Shown: positions 26,337 to 34,716 of the stretch, piece after piece
Numbering within the stretch: the stretch's first letter is position 1
How the letters are laid out: every line of letters begins with the position of its first letter
DNA from: Marinobacter sp. THAF197a
GTDB lineage: Bacteria > Pseudomonadota > Gammaproteobacteria > Pseudomonadales > Oleiphilaceae
Direction: 5' to 3'
DNA: 64,000 nt
NCBI RefSeq assembly: GCF_009363275.1
Contig: NZ_CP045324.1
Span: forward strand, 1,302,001-1,366,000
Program-made: the position numbers and the translations under genes
Notes under the pieces: generated by a model
Database searches by the model: none
Seen by the model: only the letters and a program-made list of their open reading frames with translations
What the model was told of the DNA's origin: nothing

Positions 26337-27005
26337 TTAGTGGGTCTCTCTCGCGAAATAGTAACCTTGCCCTCTCAACGTTTTTATTCTTTTTTTCCCA
26401 AGTATTTTCCTAAGCCTCGCAATATATACCTGAACAACATTTCGCGTTGGGCATCTTTCGATATTGTAAAGTGATTCAACAAGATCATCCTGGGAAAAGA
26501 CTCTGTCAGGAGATCGAAGGAAGCATTGAAGAAGGCGATATTCTGTTGCGGTTAGCCTGAATTCTTTATGATCAGGGGTTGTTAGCGTTCTGTAGGTTGA
26601 ACTTAGAAGAAACCCATCAACCGCTATCTTATCAGTTGTTCGCCCGTCTTTTCTTCTTATGATGGCGCTAAGTCGAGCTTTCAGTTCATCAAATTCGAAC
26701 GGTTTTGGAAGATAGTCGTCTGCCCCGGCATTCAAGCCTTCAACTCTCTCTGTCCAGTTGGACCTGGCAGTTAGAATCAGGATGGCTTCATCTTTGCCGT
26801 TGCTTCTCCATTTTTGCATCAAAGAAAGCCCGTTCTCGTCGGGCAGTCCTATATCCAGAATGATCGCCTGATAACTGCTTGTCTCTACGAAGAAATTTGC
26901 CTCTTTTCCGTTTTGGGCAACATCTACAGTAAAGTTTTCCTTCGCAAGCCAAACGGAGATTTTTTCTGCGAGTACCGCGTTGTCTTCGACAATTAGAACC
27001 TTCAT
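26337..27005 (-). CDS. OmpR/PhoP-family response regulator
   Basis: 222 residues. Receiver domain with the acidic pair in VEDN, phospho-acceptor Asp in AIILDIGLPDENG, switch Thr in LILTARS and Lys in LPKPFEFDEL; the C-terminal winged helix includes LTATEYRLLQCFLRSP and RNVVQVYIARLRKILGKKRIKTLRGQGYYF. The downstream kinase (24.9 kb, same strand) is broken, and an opposite-strand gene lies between. The intact orphan kinase at 16.0 kb is an alternative partner. 209 bp separate it from the next kinase gene, with no credible gene between. Confidence 0.9.
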   Translation of the reverse strand: MKVLIVEDNAVLAEKISVWLAKENFTVDVAQNGKEANFFVETSSYQAIILDIGLPDENGLSLMQKWRSNGKDEAILILTARSNWTERVEGLNAGADDYLPKPFEFDELKARLSAIIRRKDGRTTDKIAVDGFLLSSTYRTLTTPDHKEFRLTATEYRLLQCFLRSPDRVFSQDDLVESLYNIERCPTRNVVQVYIARLRKILGKKRIKTLRGQGYYFARETH

Positions 27006-27214
27006 CTATAAGCGCCGTCTCTGGATGTTGGAAAATTGTGGCTGTCGCCCTTCTCGAGAGCAAATCAAAATTAGCTAAGAGATCGGACTTCAAGCGACCC
27101 GCTATAACAACAGACGAAGCTGAATCTAGCTTGAAAAAGGCATTACTGTGAGGAAAGTTTTCTATACAAACACTATCCACATGTGATCGCTTAACCACAT
27201 ACCAGGTGGCCGGG

Positions 27215-28570
27215 TCAACGATTGATCACCGGGACCGCCCTGGGAAGGTCAACTATCACGGACAACCCACTTTTCGGAGCAGGTGAGAAGTTGAGGGTTC
27301 CACTGTAGCGTTCGACAATTTCTCGAACAATCGCCAGCCCAAGGCCATGGCCTGGGGTCTGCTCGTCCAGCCGCAACCCCCGTCGACCCAGATTGCCGAT
27401 TTCAGCGTCCGCGACGCCGAGCCCATCGTCTGTTACGCCGATCTGCAGATTTCCGGAGTGTTGAACGAGTGACAGCTCCACGCATCGTTCCGACCATTTG
27501 CCTGCATTGTCCAGAAGGTTGCCCATGATTTCATTCAGGTCGTGCTCCTCGATCGGCCAGCGGGCGTCCTCCGGCAGGGAGCTCGACAGTTCAAAGGACT
27601 TTTCCGGGTATAGTCGCCCCAGCATCCAGACTAGATCCCGTGCCTGTTTCAGAGGGTAAGCGCTTTTCCCAACCTGTGGCCCTGCAAAGCGACTTCGGCG
27701 CATCTCGGCTTCAAGCTGTTTGTCGATGTCATTGAGTCTCGCGGTCATCTGAAGGCGGAGATCGTTGGAGAGCGGACGACTGGTGTCCTCAAGAATCTGC
27801 CGGACGGCCGCAATGGGGGTTTTGACGCTGTGAGACAGATTCGCCAGCGCATCCCTTGATCGTTCCAGGCGTTGATCCAGCGAGTCGAGCAATTGGTTGA
27901 GCTGCTGGGCCAGCGGTCGAAATTCCTCAGGTGCTTGGACATGAATCCGCGAGACCTTGCCATCCTGAAGTCGCTTCAGCGTGGCCTTCAGTTCGACGAC
28001 AGGGCGCATGGACAGATTGATACCGAACCAGATCACAACGACCAACAGCAGAATCAGCAGAATAGAGACGATGGCCGTCCACCCGTGCAACTCTGCCTGG
28101 CTGCGTTTCAGTGCGCCAAGATCCTCGGACACGATCACTACAATCGGCGTATCGCCGATCCGGAACGACTTTCGGTACGCAAGAATGCTCTTTGGGCCTT
28201 CGACGGTGTCCGCATCCCGAACACGAACGGTCCCATCCTTTGCTGATTCTATTAACGACGTTAACACCGGTGCCCAGGAATCCGGGGAAATGATCGTTCT
28301 GGACGGAGAATGTATGGCGAAGGCGTGGTGAAAGACTTCCTGAAAATAGTCACCAGTCTGGAGACTGTCCAATTGACCGCCAGAATCACGAATCTGATGC
28401 TCCAGAAAGGCGACCTCATCCTTGAGACGTGTCTCGACGAATTCCCGGGACATCCGGTCCAGTAAGAGGCCGTGAACCAGCCATGCAAGCCCCATTAGCG
28501 CAATGCCCGCTGGCAGTAGCAATAAAAGCAAGGTGCCTTTGACGGATCTGGGCTTGCTAAACCGCGTCAT
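27215..28570 (-). CDS. PhoQ-like sensor histidine kinase
   Basis: 451 residues from the ATG at 28570, which overlaps the regulator stop by 14 bases and has AGGGG upstream; the longer open frame to 28663 is the regulator's shadow. Two membrane helices flank a ~130-residue sensor, then HAMP (LSMRPVVELKATLKRLQDG), H-box NLSHSVKTPIAAV, N-box DLNEIMGNLLDNAGKW, and G boxes VTDDGLGVAD and GHGLGLAIVREI. With the regulator at 28557-29222 it is the only complete PhoPQ/CzcRS-like pair in the left half of the window. Confidence 0.92.
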   Translation of the reverse strand: MTRFSKPRSVKGTLLLLLLPAGIALMGLAWLVHGLLLDRMSREFVETRLKDEVAFLEHQIRDSGGQLDSLQTGDYFQEVFHHAFAIHSPSRTIISPDSWAPVLTSLIESAKDGTVRVRDADTVEGPKSILAYRKSFRIGDTPIVVIVSEDLGALKRSQAELHGWTAIVSILLILLLVVVIWFGINLSMRPVVELKATLKRLQDGKVSRIHVQAPEEFRPLAQQLNQLLDSLDQRLERSRDALANLSHSVKTPIAAVRQILEDTSRPLSNDLRLQMTARLNDIDKQLEAEMRRSRFAGPQVGKSAYPLKQARDLVWMLGRLYPEKSFELSSSLPEDARWPIEEHDLNEIMGNLLDNAGKWSERCVELSLVQHSGNLQIGVTDDGLGVADAEIGNLGRRGLRLDEQTPGHGLGLAIVREIVERYSGTLNFSPAPKSGLSVIVDLPRAVPVINR

Positions 28571-29222
28571 TAAACAGATACCCCTGGCCGCGACGGGTTG
28601 CAATGGTGTCGTTGCCAACCAGTTTTCGCAGTCTGCGGATATAGGCTTCGATGACGTTCTCATTCGGGCTGTCGTTCAGGTTGTAAAGCTGTTCCATTAA
28701 TTGTTCTTTCGAGAACACATGGCCGGGACGGCTCATCAGACAGCGCAGCAGGCGAAATTCCGTGCCGGTGAGGCTGTGCTCCGTGCCATCCTCGGATTTC
28801 AGGCTTTGACGATTCTCATCCAGTTCGAAGCGTCCGGCTTTGACCATTGAATGAATGCGACCTTCGCTTCGACGCACAATGGCGTTAAGCCGGGCGATGA
28901 GTTCTTCGGTCTGAAAGGGTTTTGCAAGGTAGTCATCCGCTCCAGCTTTAAGGCCTTCCACCTTGTCGTGCCAGTCGCCCCTGGCGGTCAGAATAAGCAC
29001 CGGACAGACGACCTGATGTTTTCGCCACTTCCTTAATACGTCTAATCCATTGCCGTCAGGAAGGCCAAGATCCAGAACGACGGCCCGATAGTCCTCCTGC
29101 TCGCCCAGAATCGCGGCTTCTTTGGCGGTGTAGGTCGTATCAACGCTGAACCCTGCCTTTTCAAGCTGACCACGTAATCCTTCAGCCAGCAAACGGTCAT
29201 CTTCAACGAGCAGTAATCCCAT
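28557..29222 (-). CDS. OmpR/PhoP-family response regulator paired with the adjacent kinase
   Basis: 221 residues. Receiver: VEDDRLLAEGL, phospho-acceptor Asp in AVVLDLGLPDGNG, LILTARGDW, and LAKPFQTEEL; DNA-binding domain: LTGTEFRLLRCLMSRPG and ENVIEAYIRRLRKLVGNDTIATRRGQGYLF. It is co-transcribed with, and overlaps, the kinase gene. Position beside czcCBA suggests metal-responsive control, which is inference. Confidence 0.93.
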   Translation of the reverse strand: MGLLLVEDDRLLAEGLRGQLEKAGFSVDTTYTAKEAAILGEQEDYRAVVLDLGLPDGNGLDVLRKWRKHQVVCPVLILTARGDWHDKVEGLKAGADDYLAKPFQTEELIARLNAIVRRSEGRIHSMVKAGRFELDENRQSLKSEDGTEHSLTGTEFRLLRCLMSRPGHVFSKEQLMEQLYNLNDSPNENVIEAYIRRLRKLVGNDTIATRRGQGYLFNDAV

Positions 29223-29233
29223 CGGCCATTTAT

Positions 29234-29419
29234 GTGCTGGATCTTTCCGATAATAAGATTGTGTACATCAGCGATTTTCCCATTCAGGGGTTTCCTGAAT
29301 TCGAGGAGTCGGTCAGGGAGCTTGAAGACAACGGCCTTATCCTGATTCGGAAAGCAACTGAAGAGCGTCTTGGAAAGGGGTTGCGGGAACATCTGAAATC
29401 GATGTTCGCAGAGAAGTAA
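29234..29419 (+). CDS. Possible small ORF or gene tail
   Basis: 61 codons from a GTG only 11 bases from the divergent regulator start, leaving no room for a promoter. The product (LDLSDNKIVYISDFPIQGFPEFEESVRELEDNG...GLREHLKSMFAEK) looks protein-like and is followed by a terminator, so it may be the 3' end of a gene whose front was lost. No family was recognised. Confidence 0.3.
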   Translation: MLDLSDNKIVYISDFPIQGFPEFEESVRELEDNGLILIRKATEERLGKGLREHLKSMFAEK

Positions 29420-29452
29420 GCACCTCGCCTCTTTCATTCCGTTACTATCTCA

Positions 29453-29477
29453 AACCCCGGCTATGTGCCGGGGGGTT
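29453..29477 (+). terminator. Rho-independent terminator
   Basis: 9-bp stem AACCCCGGC / GCCGGGG-GTT with one bulged G and a short loop, 30 bp after the small ORF. The following ~190 bp up to the next gene contain no gene. Confidence 0.6.
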
Positions 29478-29630
29478 GTGGTTTATGTACTCTCTCTGGA
29501 AGACCGGAGGCCGCCCTTCGAGATCCGGCCAAAGCTAGATCTACACGTTCGAGTTTCTGGCCAAAGCGTGCAGGTTGTCGAGATTTGCCCCCATTTCCGC
29601 AAGCCGGCCGTCCACCGGACGCCCCAGTCG

Positions 29631-29657
29631 AGCGCCGCTTAATATTGGCGTTAAATT
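29631..29657 (+). repeat. attC-like right half-site
   Basis: AGCGCCGCTTAATATTGGCG followed by GTTAAAT resembles the right half of an integron attC (GCGCCGCTTAA...GCGTTAGAT type, core GTTRRRY). It lies 15 bp before the start of the first cassette-like gene. No matching left half (RYYYAAC) or intI gene was found, so the identity is tentative. Confidence 0.3.
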
Positions 29658-29670
29658 AGAAGAGGTTCGG

Positions 29671-30135
29671 ATGAGGTTAGTTAGTATCTTGTTAATTTTT
29701 GTTGGCACATTATCAGCTTTCGGCACTGCCATCGCTTGCGGCAGAGGGCTCCCTGTTCTGAACACCACAAAAAGCGACGGTACCAAAGTTGGACTTTTTA
29801 TTACGACGGACCAGATAGAAGCTACTCAGAAGTGGAGTTTGGACGAGGGTGAGCCTCCTTTAAGCATTTCGGCTGCGTATCAGCTAGTTGATGAGTGGGC
29901 TGAGAATCGATACGTCCGATATGATAGTGTCGAGCAGCGAAGATTCTCGCTCATTCATTATAGTTGCAAGCATGTTTCTGACCGCTGGTATTATGTTGTC
30001 GACTTGGTGCCGTTGATTGACGGGGACGAAGTTTGGGGAAATGGAAATTGGGCAGCAGTTTTAATGGACGGTACTGTTATAGGTCCACGAGAGTATTGGG
30101 CTGATAAATTATTTAAATTCGGGAGCAAACAATGA
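29671..30135 (+). CDS. Exported protein, unrecognised
   Basis: 154 residues from the ATG at 29671 (GAGG upstream; the longer frame is unlikely). Signal peptide MRLVSILLIFVGTLSAFGTAIA. The mature part is beta-rich with aromatic residues (HYSCKHVSDRWYYVVDLVPLIDGDEVWGNGNWAAVLMDG) and ends in GPREYWADKLFKFGSK. Base composition is more AT-rich than neighbouring DNA. It overlaps the next gene by ATGA. With the two following genes it forms a small block of unknown genes resembling mobile gene cassettes. Confidence 0.7.
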   Translation: MRLVSILLIFVGTLSAFGTAIACGRGLPVLNTTKSDGTKVGLFITTDQIEATQKWSLDEGEPPLSISAAYQLVDEWAENRYVRYDSVEQRRFSLIHYSCKHVSDRWYYVVDLVPLIDGDEVWGNGNWAAVLMDGTVIGPREYWADKLFKFGSKQ

Positions 30136-30485
30136 GTAAAACCGAACAATCTCATCGCCGAGCCGCTCAATTAGCGTTACCGATAAAGTATGTGGGCATT
30201 ACTTTTTTAGCAGCGATTGCAGTTAACGCTATTATTATACTTTTATTTCGCGGTTCGTCTTTGGTGTATGCAGTAATACCTTTCAATGTTGCTTACATAT
30301 TATCGGTAGCATGGCTTGCGAAGGTAGCTTATAGCTGGTTTATGGCTGTAATCACAATATTACTTACTGTGTTTCCTGTAGGAATTTTAGTTATTATGCT
30401 TCTGGCTTATAGTCGAGCAGCCAAAGAAATTAAAGAATTAGGGTACAAAACTGGATTCTCGGGAAACTTGGAACAAATTTTATAA
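30132..30485 (+). CDS. Small membrane protein, unrecognised
   Basis: 117 residues with three or four hydrophobic segments (YVGITFLAAIAVNAIIILLF, SLVYAVIPFNVAYILSVAWLA, FMAVITILLTVFPVGILVIMLL) and a short charged cytoplasmic tail (RAAKEIKELGYKTGFSG). It is translationally coupled to the exported protein before it and AT-rich like it. No family was recognised. After the stop, GCGCCCGTGCTGCA (30513-30526) resembles a motif found after the next gene. Confidence 0.6.
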   Translation: MSKTEQSHRRAAQLALPIKYVGITFLAAIAVNAIIILLFRGSSLVYAVIPFNVAYILSVAWLAKVAYSWFMAVITILLTVFPVGILVIMLLAYSRAAKEIKELGYKTGFSGNLEQIL

Positions 30486-30550
30486 ATGCAGACAAGGGAT
30501 GCTGGTGACGCCGCGCCCGTGCTGCAGGCACTATATTTTAGGAGAAAAAC

Positions 30551-31159
30551 ATGAAAAATGGTCTAGTCGTTCTGGTATTGACTCTGTTGATGGTAGGGGG
30601 GTGTGCTTCGAAATCACCTGAAATCAGCGCTGTTGAAGATCAGAAACTTCCTGCTAATGAAAGAGTGTTAACCTGCCTATTTCAGTGGGATTTCATGTTA
30701 TATAGCTTTCAGGCGCGGAAGCAGGGACTAGATAGGGAACGGTTCGAGAACTATCTTTTAGAAGAATACACAAAAAATATAAGCCCTAAAGATAATAGGA
30801 TAATTGAAACAGCTGTGAAGAACGGAGTGAGTGAAATATATACTGCTGAAGCTATTGAAGAAAACTTTTTGCAGGCGTTTTCCGGAAGTATCCATGACGG
30901 CTTCAAATCTTGTCTGGACGGCCAAGGAGTTGCTTCATTTGAAAACCATTTGAAAGGCGATATTCGATTGGCACAAATAGTCACTCTCATAGCTGCAGCC
31001 AAAAATAGAGGCATGACTAAGGCTCAAATGATAGAGCAATATGGTGGAGTCTCTGAAGAAAGAGATATGGTTATCCAGCACGTGTACAGTAGGCCAGATT
31101 TTAATGCCGGCTCTTTTAGACTCACTCTTTGGGGTGACGCAGTAAAAGCTATCAAGTGA
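30551..31159 (+). CDS. Lipoprotein, unrecognised
   Basis: 202 residues with a lipobox (LLMVGGCASK, Cys18). The mature part is helical and charged, with several Lys/Glu-rich stretches and one Cys (FKSCLDGQG). A good AGGAG lies before the ATG. AT-rich. No recognised family. It is the third gene of the cassette-like block and is followed by a palindromic structure at 31171-31234. Confidence 0.6.
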   Translation: MKNGLVVLVLTLLMVGGCASKSPEISAVEDQKLPANERVLTCLFQWDFMLYSFQARKQGLDRERFENYLLEEYTKNISPKDNRIIETAVKNGVSEIYTAEAIEENFLQAFSGSIHDGFKSCLDGQGVASFENHLKGDIRLAQIVTLIAAAKNRGMTKAQMIEQYGGVSEERDMVIQHVYSRPDFNAGSFRLTLWGDAVKAIK

Positions 31160-31553
31160 AACAGAAAAAATGCAGGCACGACGACGCCCTCTACATTTCG
31201 CCTTCGGCTCAATTCCTAGGGCGCGCGTGCTGCAAGTGGACTTCCCCCGATACACATCACACGCCTTAGACTCAAACGGAGGTCCATTTAGGGGCCTTGA
31301 ACGGCCAACTTCAATGTCCGCTTTGCGACCCCTGGTCACATTCCGGGCTCTGAACAAAAGCGAACGTTCACCATCCTCCACTGCGAAGCGGTTTTTAATC
31401 TAGTCCTGAAGAACAATGAGCCGCTTCAATCGTTCGGCAATGCAAAACCATTAGTTAACGAAATGGCAGCCCCATTTGTTCATGAAACCTGTTTATACGC
31501 AGTATTTGAGTATGAAGCCATGGACCGCTCCCTGTAGTTTGGCTGTAGGAAGC
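31160..31553. other. Non-coding stretch with palindrome and dispersed repeat
   Basis: No gene. Bases 31171-31234 form an imperfect palindrome (TGCAGGCACGACGACGCCCT ... AGGGCGCGCGTGCTGCA) around a loop of about 27 bases, similar in its right arm to 30510-30526. Bases 31312-31370 are a two-armed copy of the dispersed repeat (CAATGTCCGCTTTGCGACC / TGAACAAAAGCGAACGTTCA). Confidence 0.55.
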
Positions 31554-32276
31554 TCAACCAAGCCTTCCGAGAACCGGAAACGTCGACAACATCCACGACG
31601 CAAAGAGTGTCATCCGACCGGTGAGCACCATTACTCCCATTACAACGAGCACCAAGCCAGCAAGCGCTCTCAGTAGTCTACTCCAGCGACTGAGCCAGCG
31701 TACTCGTTGCCGAAAGTGTTCAATAAACAGGGCAGTTCCGAGAAAAGGGAGAGCTAACCCGAACGAATACGCCGCCAGATACAGCATGCCAGCCTCAGCA
31801 TTGGCATGGGTGGAGCTGAGCGCCAATATGGCCCCGAGTATGGGGCCTATACAGGGTGTCCAGCCGATGGCAAACGCGATGCCCAGGAGGAAGGCGGCAG
31901 TGGGGCGCCCGCCTTCAAGAGACTGCCCAATGCGCCAGTCCCGCTGTAACGCCGGCATGCTCCACCAACCCAACATAAACAGGCCCATTAACACGATGAG
32001 CACGCCAGCCACCAGGTTGGCCTCTTCACGATAAGCCATCAGCCATTGCCCAAGAACACTGGCGCTTGCTCCCAGGGCAACGAATACGAGACTGAACCCC
32101 ATCACGAAACAAAGACTCAGCCAGAACGCCTTCAACCGATTTGAAGCCTCAGTCAGAGCGCCTCCGGTAACAACCGACAGGTAGCCGGGAACCAAGGGTA
32201 AAGTACAGGGTGAGAAAAACGACACGAGACCTCCGGCAAACGCGGCGGCAATTCCCCAGGTTGCAAGATCAGGCAT
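31554..32276 (-). CDS. CcdA/DsbD-like transmembrane thiol reductant carrier
   Basis: 240 residues, six membrane helices. Redox cysteines sit in SFFSPCTLPLVPGYLS (helix 1) and IGWTPCIGPILG (helix 4), the CcdA/DsbD-beta signature. It carries electrons from cytoplasmic thioredoxin to periplasmic thiol proteins, for cytochrome c assembly or repair of oxidised Cys. Last gene of a leftward cluster (35.5-31.6 kb) of periplasmic copper/thiol-type genes. Start ATG 32276. Confidence 0.92.
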   Translation of the reverse strand: MPDLATWGIAAAFAGGLVSFFSPCTLPLVPGYLSVVTGGALTEASNRLKAFWLSLCFVMGFSLVFVALGASASVLGQWLMAYREEANLVAGVLIVLMGLFMLGWWSMPALQRDWRIGQSLEGGRPTAAFLLGIAFAIGWTPCIGPILGAILALSSTHANAEAGMLYLAAYSFGLALPFLGTALFIEHFRQRVRWLSRWSRLLRALAGLVLVVMGVMVLTGRMTLFASWMLSTFPVLGRLG

Positions 32277-32302
32277 TCAGCCCCCTAAGTTTTGTTAGTT
32301 CG

Positions 32303-32779
32303 TTAAACCGCCCAGAAATCAAATTTGATGCCTTCCTTGGACGTGCCGTTGTCGATGATGGCCCGTGCGCGCCATAGCATTTTGCCGGTACCGCATTCCG
32401 GCAGGGTAATGGTTCCCTGGTAAACACCCTGGGTATGCGGTAACAGCTGGGTGCGGACCACGCCCATGTACATTTCAAGCCCTTCGAAATCCACGATCAG
32501 GGAGTCGGCTGTAACGTTGCCGAGATACACACGGATGGGAATCTCTGTCATCGATTCGATGGCTTCATTACCTAAGCCGACTGTGATGGTTTGATCGCCC
32601 TTTCGCCCGATACACTGACCTTTGAAAGGTGCGCATCCCTCGGTGGCGTAAAAGGTAACACCGGCATCCAGATCAGGCTTCAGGTACTGTGGCAGCACGA
32701 AGATTGCTGTGACCACAATGCTGAAACCGATGAGGCCGAATAACCATGACCACTTCTTAAAAAGCTGTTTCAATGCCAT
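32303..32779 (-). CDS. Membrane-anchored periplasmic protein, unrecognised
   Basis: 158 residues with one N-terminal membrane helix (WLFGLIGFSIVVTAIFVLPQYL) and a beta-rich periplasmic domain with four Cys (EGCAPFKGQCIGRKGDQ, LPECGTG). The segment SLIVDFEGLEMYMGVVRTQLLPHTQGVYQGTITLP looks like an immunoglobulin-type sheet. It is conserved in this kind of cluster with CcdA and cytochrome c. It may be a thiol substrate or metal-binding protein. Confidence 0.65.
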   Translation of the reverse strand: MALKQLFKKWSWLFGLIGFSIVVTAIFVLPQYLKPDLDAGVTFYATEGCAPFKGQCIGRKGDQTITVGLGNEAIESMTEIPIRVYLGNVTADSLIVDFEGLEMYMGVVRTQLLPHTQGVYQGTITLPECGTGKMLWRARAIIDNGTSKEGIKFDFWAV

Positions 32780-32815
32780 TTTCCAGTTACCAAAGACTTG
32801 AGGGAGGGTTGTTCG

Positions 32816-33247
32816 TTATTCCTGACTTTCGTTAGGTTGATAGCGGCGCTGGTCCTCGGTCCAGAGTGTTTTCAGGTAGTTGATCACCGACTGAATTTCC
32901 TGGTCGGTGAGGGTGTCCTCAAATGCTGGCATGGTCAGGCGGTCTGTTTTGTTGAAGGGATGCCGCCATCCCTCGGCAATCATCCTGAACAGCATGGCAT
33001 CACTGTGGCGCCAGGTGTGGCCTGTCTCATCGTGAGGCGGTGGCGGCATTTCGCCTTTCTCATCCGGTTTGTTCCAGTCGGCCGCACCTTCACCCTGCCA
33101 TCCGTGGCAAGCGGCGCAGTATTGCTCATAAATCTGGCGGCCCTCGGTTACTCCGGCCGGCACGCTGCCACTGTCTGTTGGCGCGCCCCCCGCCATCACA
33201 AGGGCCGGGGCAACGAGCAAGACCAGCGGGAAAGACCACTTATTCAT
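32816..33247 (-). CDS. Monohaem cytochrome c
   Basis: 143 residues with a signal peptide (MNKWSFPLVLLVAPALVMAGG). The haem motif is CAACH in IYEQYCAACHGWQGEG; the likely distal Met is in RLTMPAFEDTLTDQEIQSVINYLKTLW. Its start overlaps the end of the upstream BNR-type gene by 8 bases, so the two are coupled. It probably shuttles electrons in the periplasm; the partner is unknown. Confidence 0.9.
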   Translation of the reverse strand: MNKWSFPLVLLVAPALVMAGGAPTDSGSVPAGVTEGRQIYEQYCAACHGWQGEGAADWNKPDEKGEMPPPPHDETGHTWRHSDAMLFRMIAEGWRHPFNKTDRLTMPAFEDTLTDQEIQSVINYLKTLWTEDQRRYQPNESQE

Positions 33248-34094
33248 AAACAGGAACCCATTCGCCAGAGGCGTTCTGCGAAAGCAACTCTCCGTTTTTA
33301 GTGCCCACCACGAGTCCTTCCGAGGGTGAGAACGTCAGAGCGGTCACCGCTTGGGGTATCTCAAGGCCAGCCCAGGTTTCGCCACCGTCAGAACTGTGGT
33401 GAAGTTGCCCCTCGATTACGGCGTAGACGTTTTCCGGGGCCGAAGGATCGTAATCAATGGCGGAAACAGTTCCTCGCAATTCGCCGGCGTCACCCCAGAA
33501 GCAGAAACAGTCCATGGAACGGGCCACACCGCGGGTGGTGCCGGCGAACAGCCAGCCACTTTCCATGCTGCCTGGCATATCAGAGTGCAGGAACGCCTGC
33601 ACCGGCTCCCGGGGGCCACTGTCTACCTTCACCCATTCGGCACCCCCGTTCCTGGATCGGAACATGCCACTTGCACCGAGATAGGCGTAAAGCGTTTTGG
33701 CTTGGGTAGCGTGGGCGGCAATCGCCGTGACACCCAGGTCCGGCAGGGTGTCATTGAGGGATTGCCAACGCTTGCTGGCCTCGTCATAGCGCCAGATCCC
33801 AAGGCCAGGCCCTGAAAGGTACAGGCTTCCGTCAGCACCTTTTGCCATGGACCGGGGCTGGGCGCCGGAATCCGACGGTGGCAGGGGGATCTCGGTAGTG
33901 TTCTGGCTATCCAGGGCAAACAGACCGCTCTGCCGAAGCACCAGCAAAGCGCCAGATGAGTCCGTCGTCAGCGCTCTCACTGATTGGCCCTCATTCACAG
34001 ACTGGGCTTGAACCAGGGTCGGCATGACAGCCACGAACGCGAACAGAAAAAGTCCGGAGACTGCTGAATTCAGGCGGGAAACCATTGCTCTCAT
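33240..34094 (-). CDS. Exported BNR/photosystem-II-stability-type beta-propeller protein
   Basis: 284 residues from the ATG at 34094 (GAGG upstream; the frame is open 68 codons further but overlaps the DUF411 gene). Signal peptide to VQAQS. Repeated propeller-blade motifs: FRSRNGGAEWVKVDSG, HHSSDGGETWAGLEIP, LYLSGPGLGIWRYDEASKRWQSL. A Cys-rich loop SMDCFCFWGD stands out and could bind metal. Such sialidase-like propellers accompany DUF411 and cytochrome c genes; the function is not established. Confidence 0.75.
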   Translation of the reverse strand: MRAMVSRLNSAVSGLFLFAFVAVMPTLVQAQSVNEGQSVRALTTDSSGALLVLRQSGLFALDSQNTTEIPLPPSDSGAQPRSMAKGADGSLYLSGPGLGIWRYDEASKRWQSLNDTLPDLGVTAIAAHATQAKTLYAYLGASGMFRSRNGGAEWVKVDSGPREPVQAFLHSDMPGSMESGWLFAGTTRGVARSMDCFCFWGDAGELRGTVSAIDYDPSAPENVYAVIEGQLHHSSDGGETWAGLEIPQAVTALTFSPSEGLVVGTKNGELLSQNASGEWVPVYE

Positions 34095-34104
34095 AGGGCT
34101 GACC

Positions 34105-34617
34105 TCAGTAATCCTTGTGCTCACGGAAAACCTGTTGCTGGCCATTGGCGTTAAAGGCAATGACCTGGTAATCGTCCTTCCGGCCGGTTTCCATGCCAGG
34201 GGTGCCATGGGGCATTCCGGGTACAGACAAGCCGGCCGTGTTGAATTGCGGATCCTCAAGGTAGGCCAGGATGTCATTGGCCGGCACATGCCCCTCAATC
34301 ACCAGATCATCAACCAGTGCGGTGTGGCAGGACGCCATATCGCGTGGCACGCCATGCTGCTGTTTAATTTCATTAAGGTTGTCGGTTTCAACGATTCGGG
34401 TGTCAAAGCCATTGGTCGCGAGGTGCTCGGCCCAGGACTGGCAGCAACCGCAATTGGGGCTCTTGTAGATGGTGATGGTTTGGCCTGCCTCTTCACTCTC
34501 GGTTAGAGAAGCCGACGGCTGGGCGGATTCGTCGGCCTGGAGGGCCAATGTGGTGGCGCCAGCGCCGATAACGATAGCGGCTATACCCGTATACAGGGCG
34601 AGTTTCTTGGTCTTCAT
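34105..34617 (-). CDS. DUF411 metal-binding protein
   Basis: 170 residues with an N-terminal signal or anchor. The DUF411 signature is present: TIYKSPNCGCCQSWAEHLATNGF, MASCHTALVDDLVIEGHVPANDI and LSVPGMPHGTPGME. The CGCC site and SCHT are likely copper ligands. DUF411 proteins recur in copper and silver resistance operons as periplasmic chaperones. Confidence 0.9.
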   Translation of the reverse strand: MKTKKLALYTGIAAIVIGAGATTLALQADESAQPSASLTESEEAGQTITIYKSPNCGCCQSWAEHLATNGFDTRIVETDNLNEIKQQHGVPRDMASCHTALVDDLVIEGHVPANDILAYLEDPQFNTAGLSVPGMPHGTPGMETGRKDDYQVIAFNANGQQQVFREHKDY

Positions 34618-34716
34618 GGGAAATCCTCGTTTGTAATCGCTTATGGGCAGTGCAGGGCTCGGGGGTGCACATGCATCCCCGGCCCAGAGCTTCAGTTCAT
34701 GAGGGTGCCCAAATGG

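Noticed and set aside
28571..28663. N-terminal extension of the 27.2-kb kinase
   Set aside because: It lies wholly inside the regulator gene in another frame; the ATG at 28570 with a ribosome site and the following membrane helix is the natural start.
29465..31400. A true integron with integrase and attC array
   Set aside because: No intI-type gene in the window (the 56.4-kb recombinase lacks the integron-specific region and is distant) and no full attC with both RYYYAAC and GTTRRRY; kept only as a cassette-like hint.
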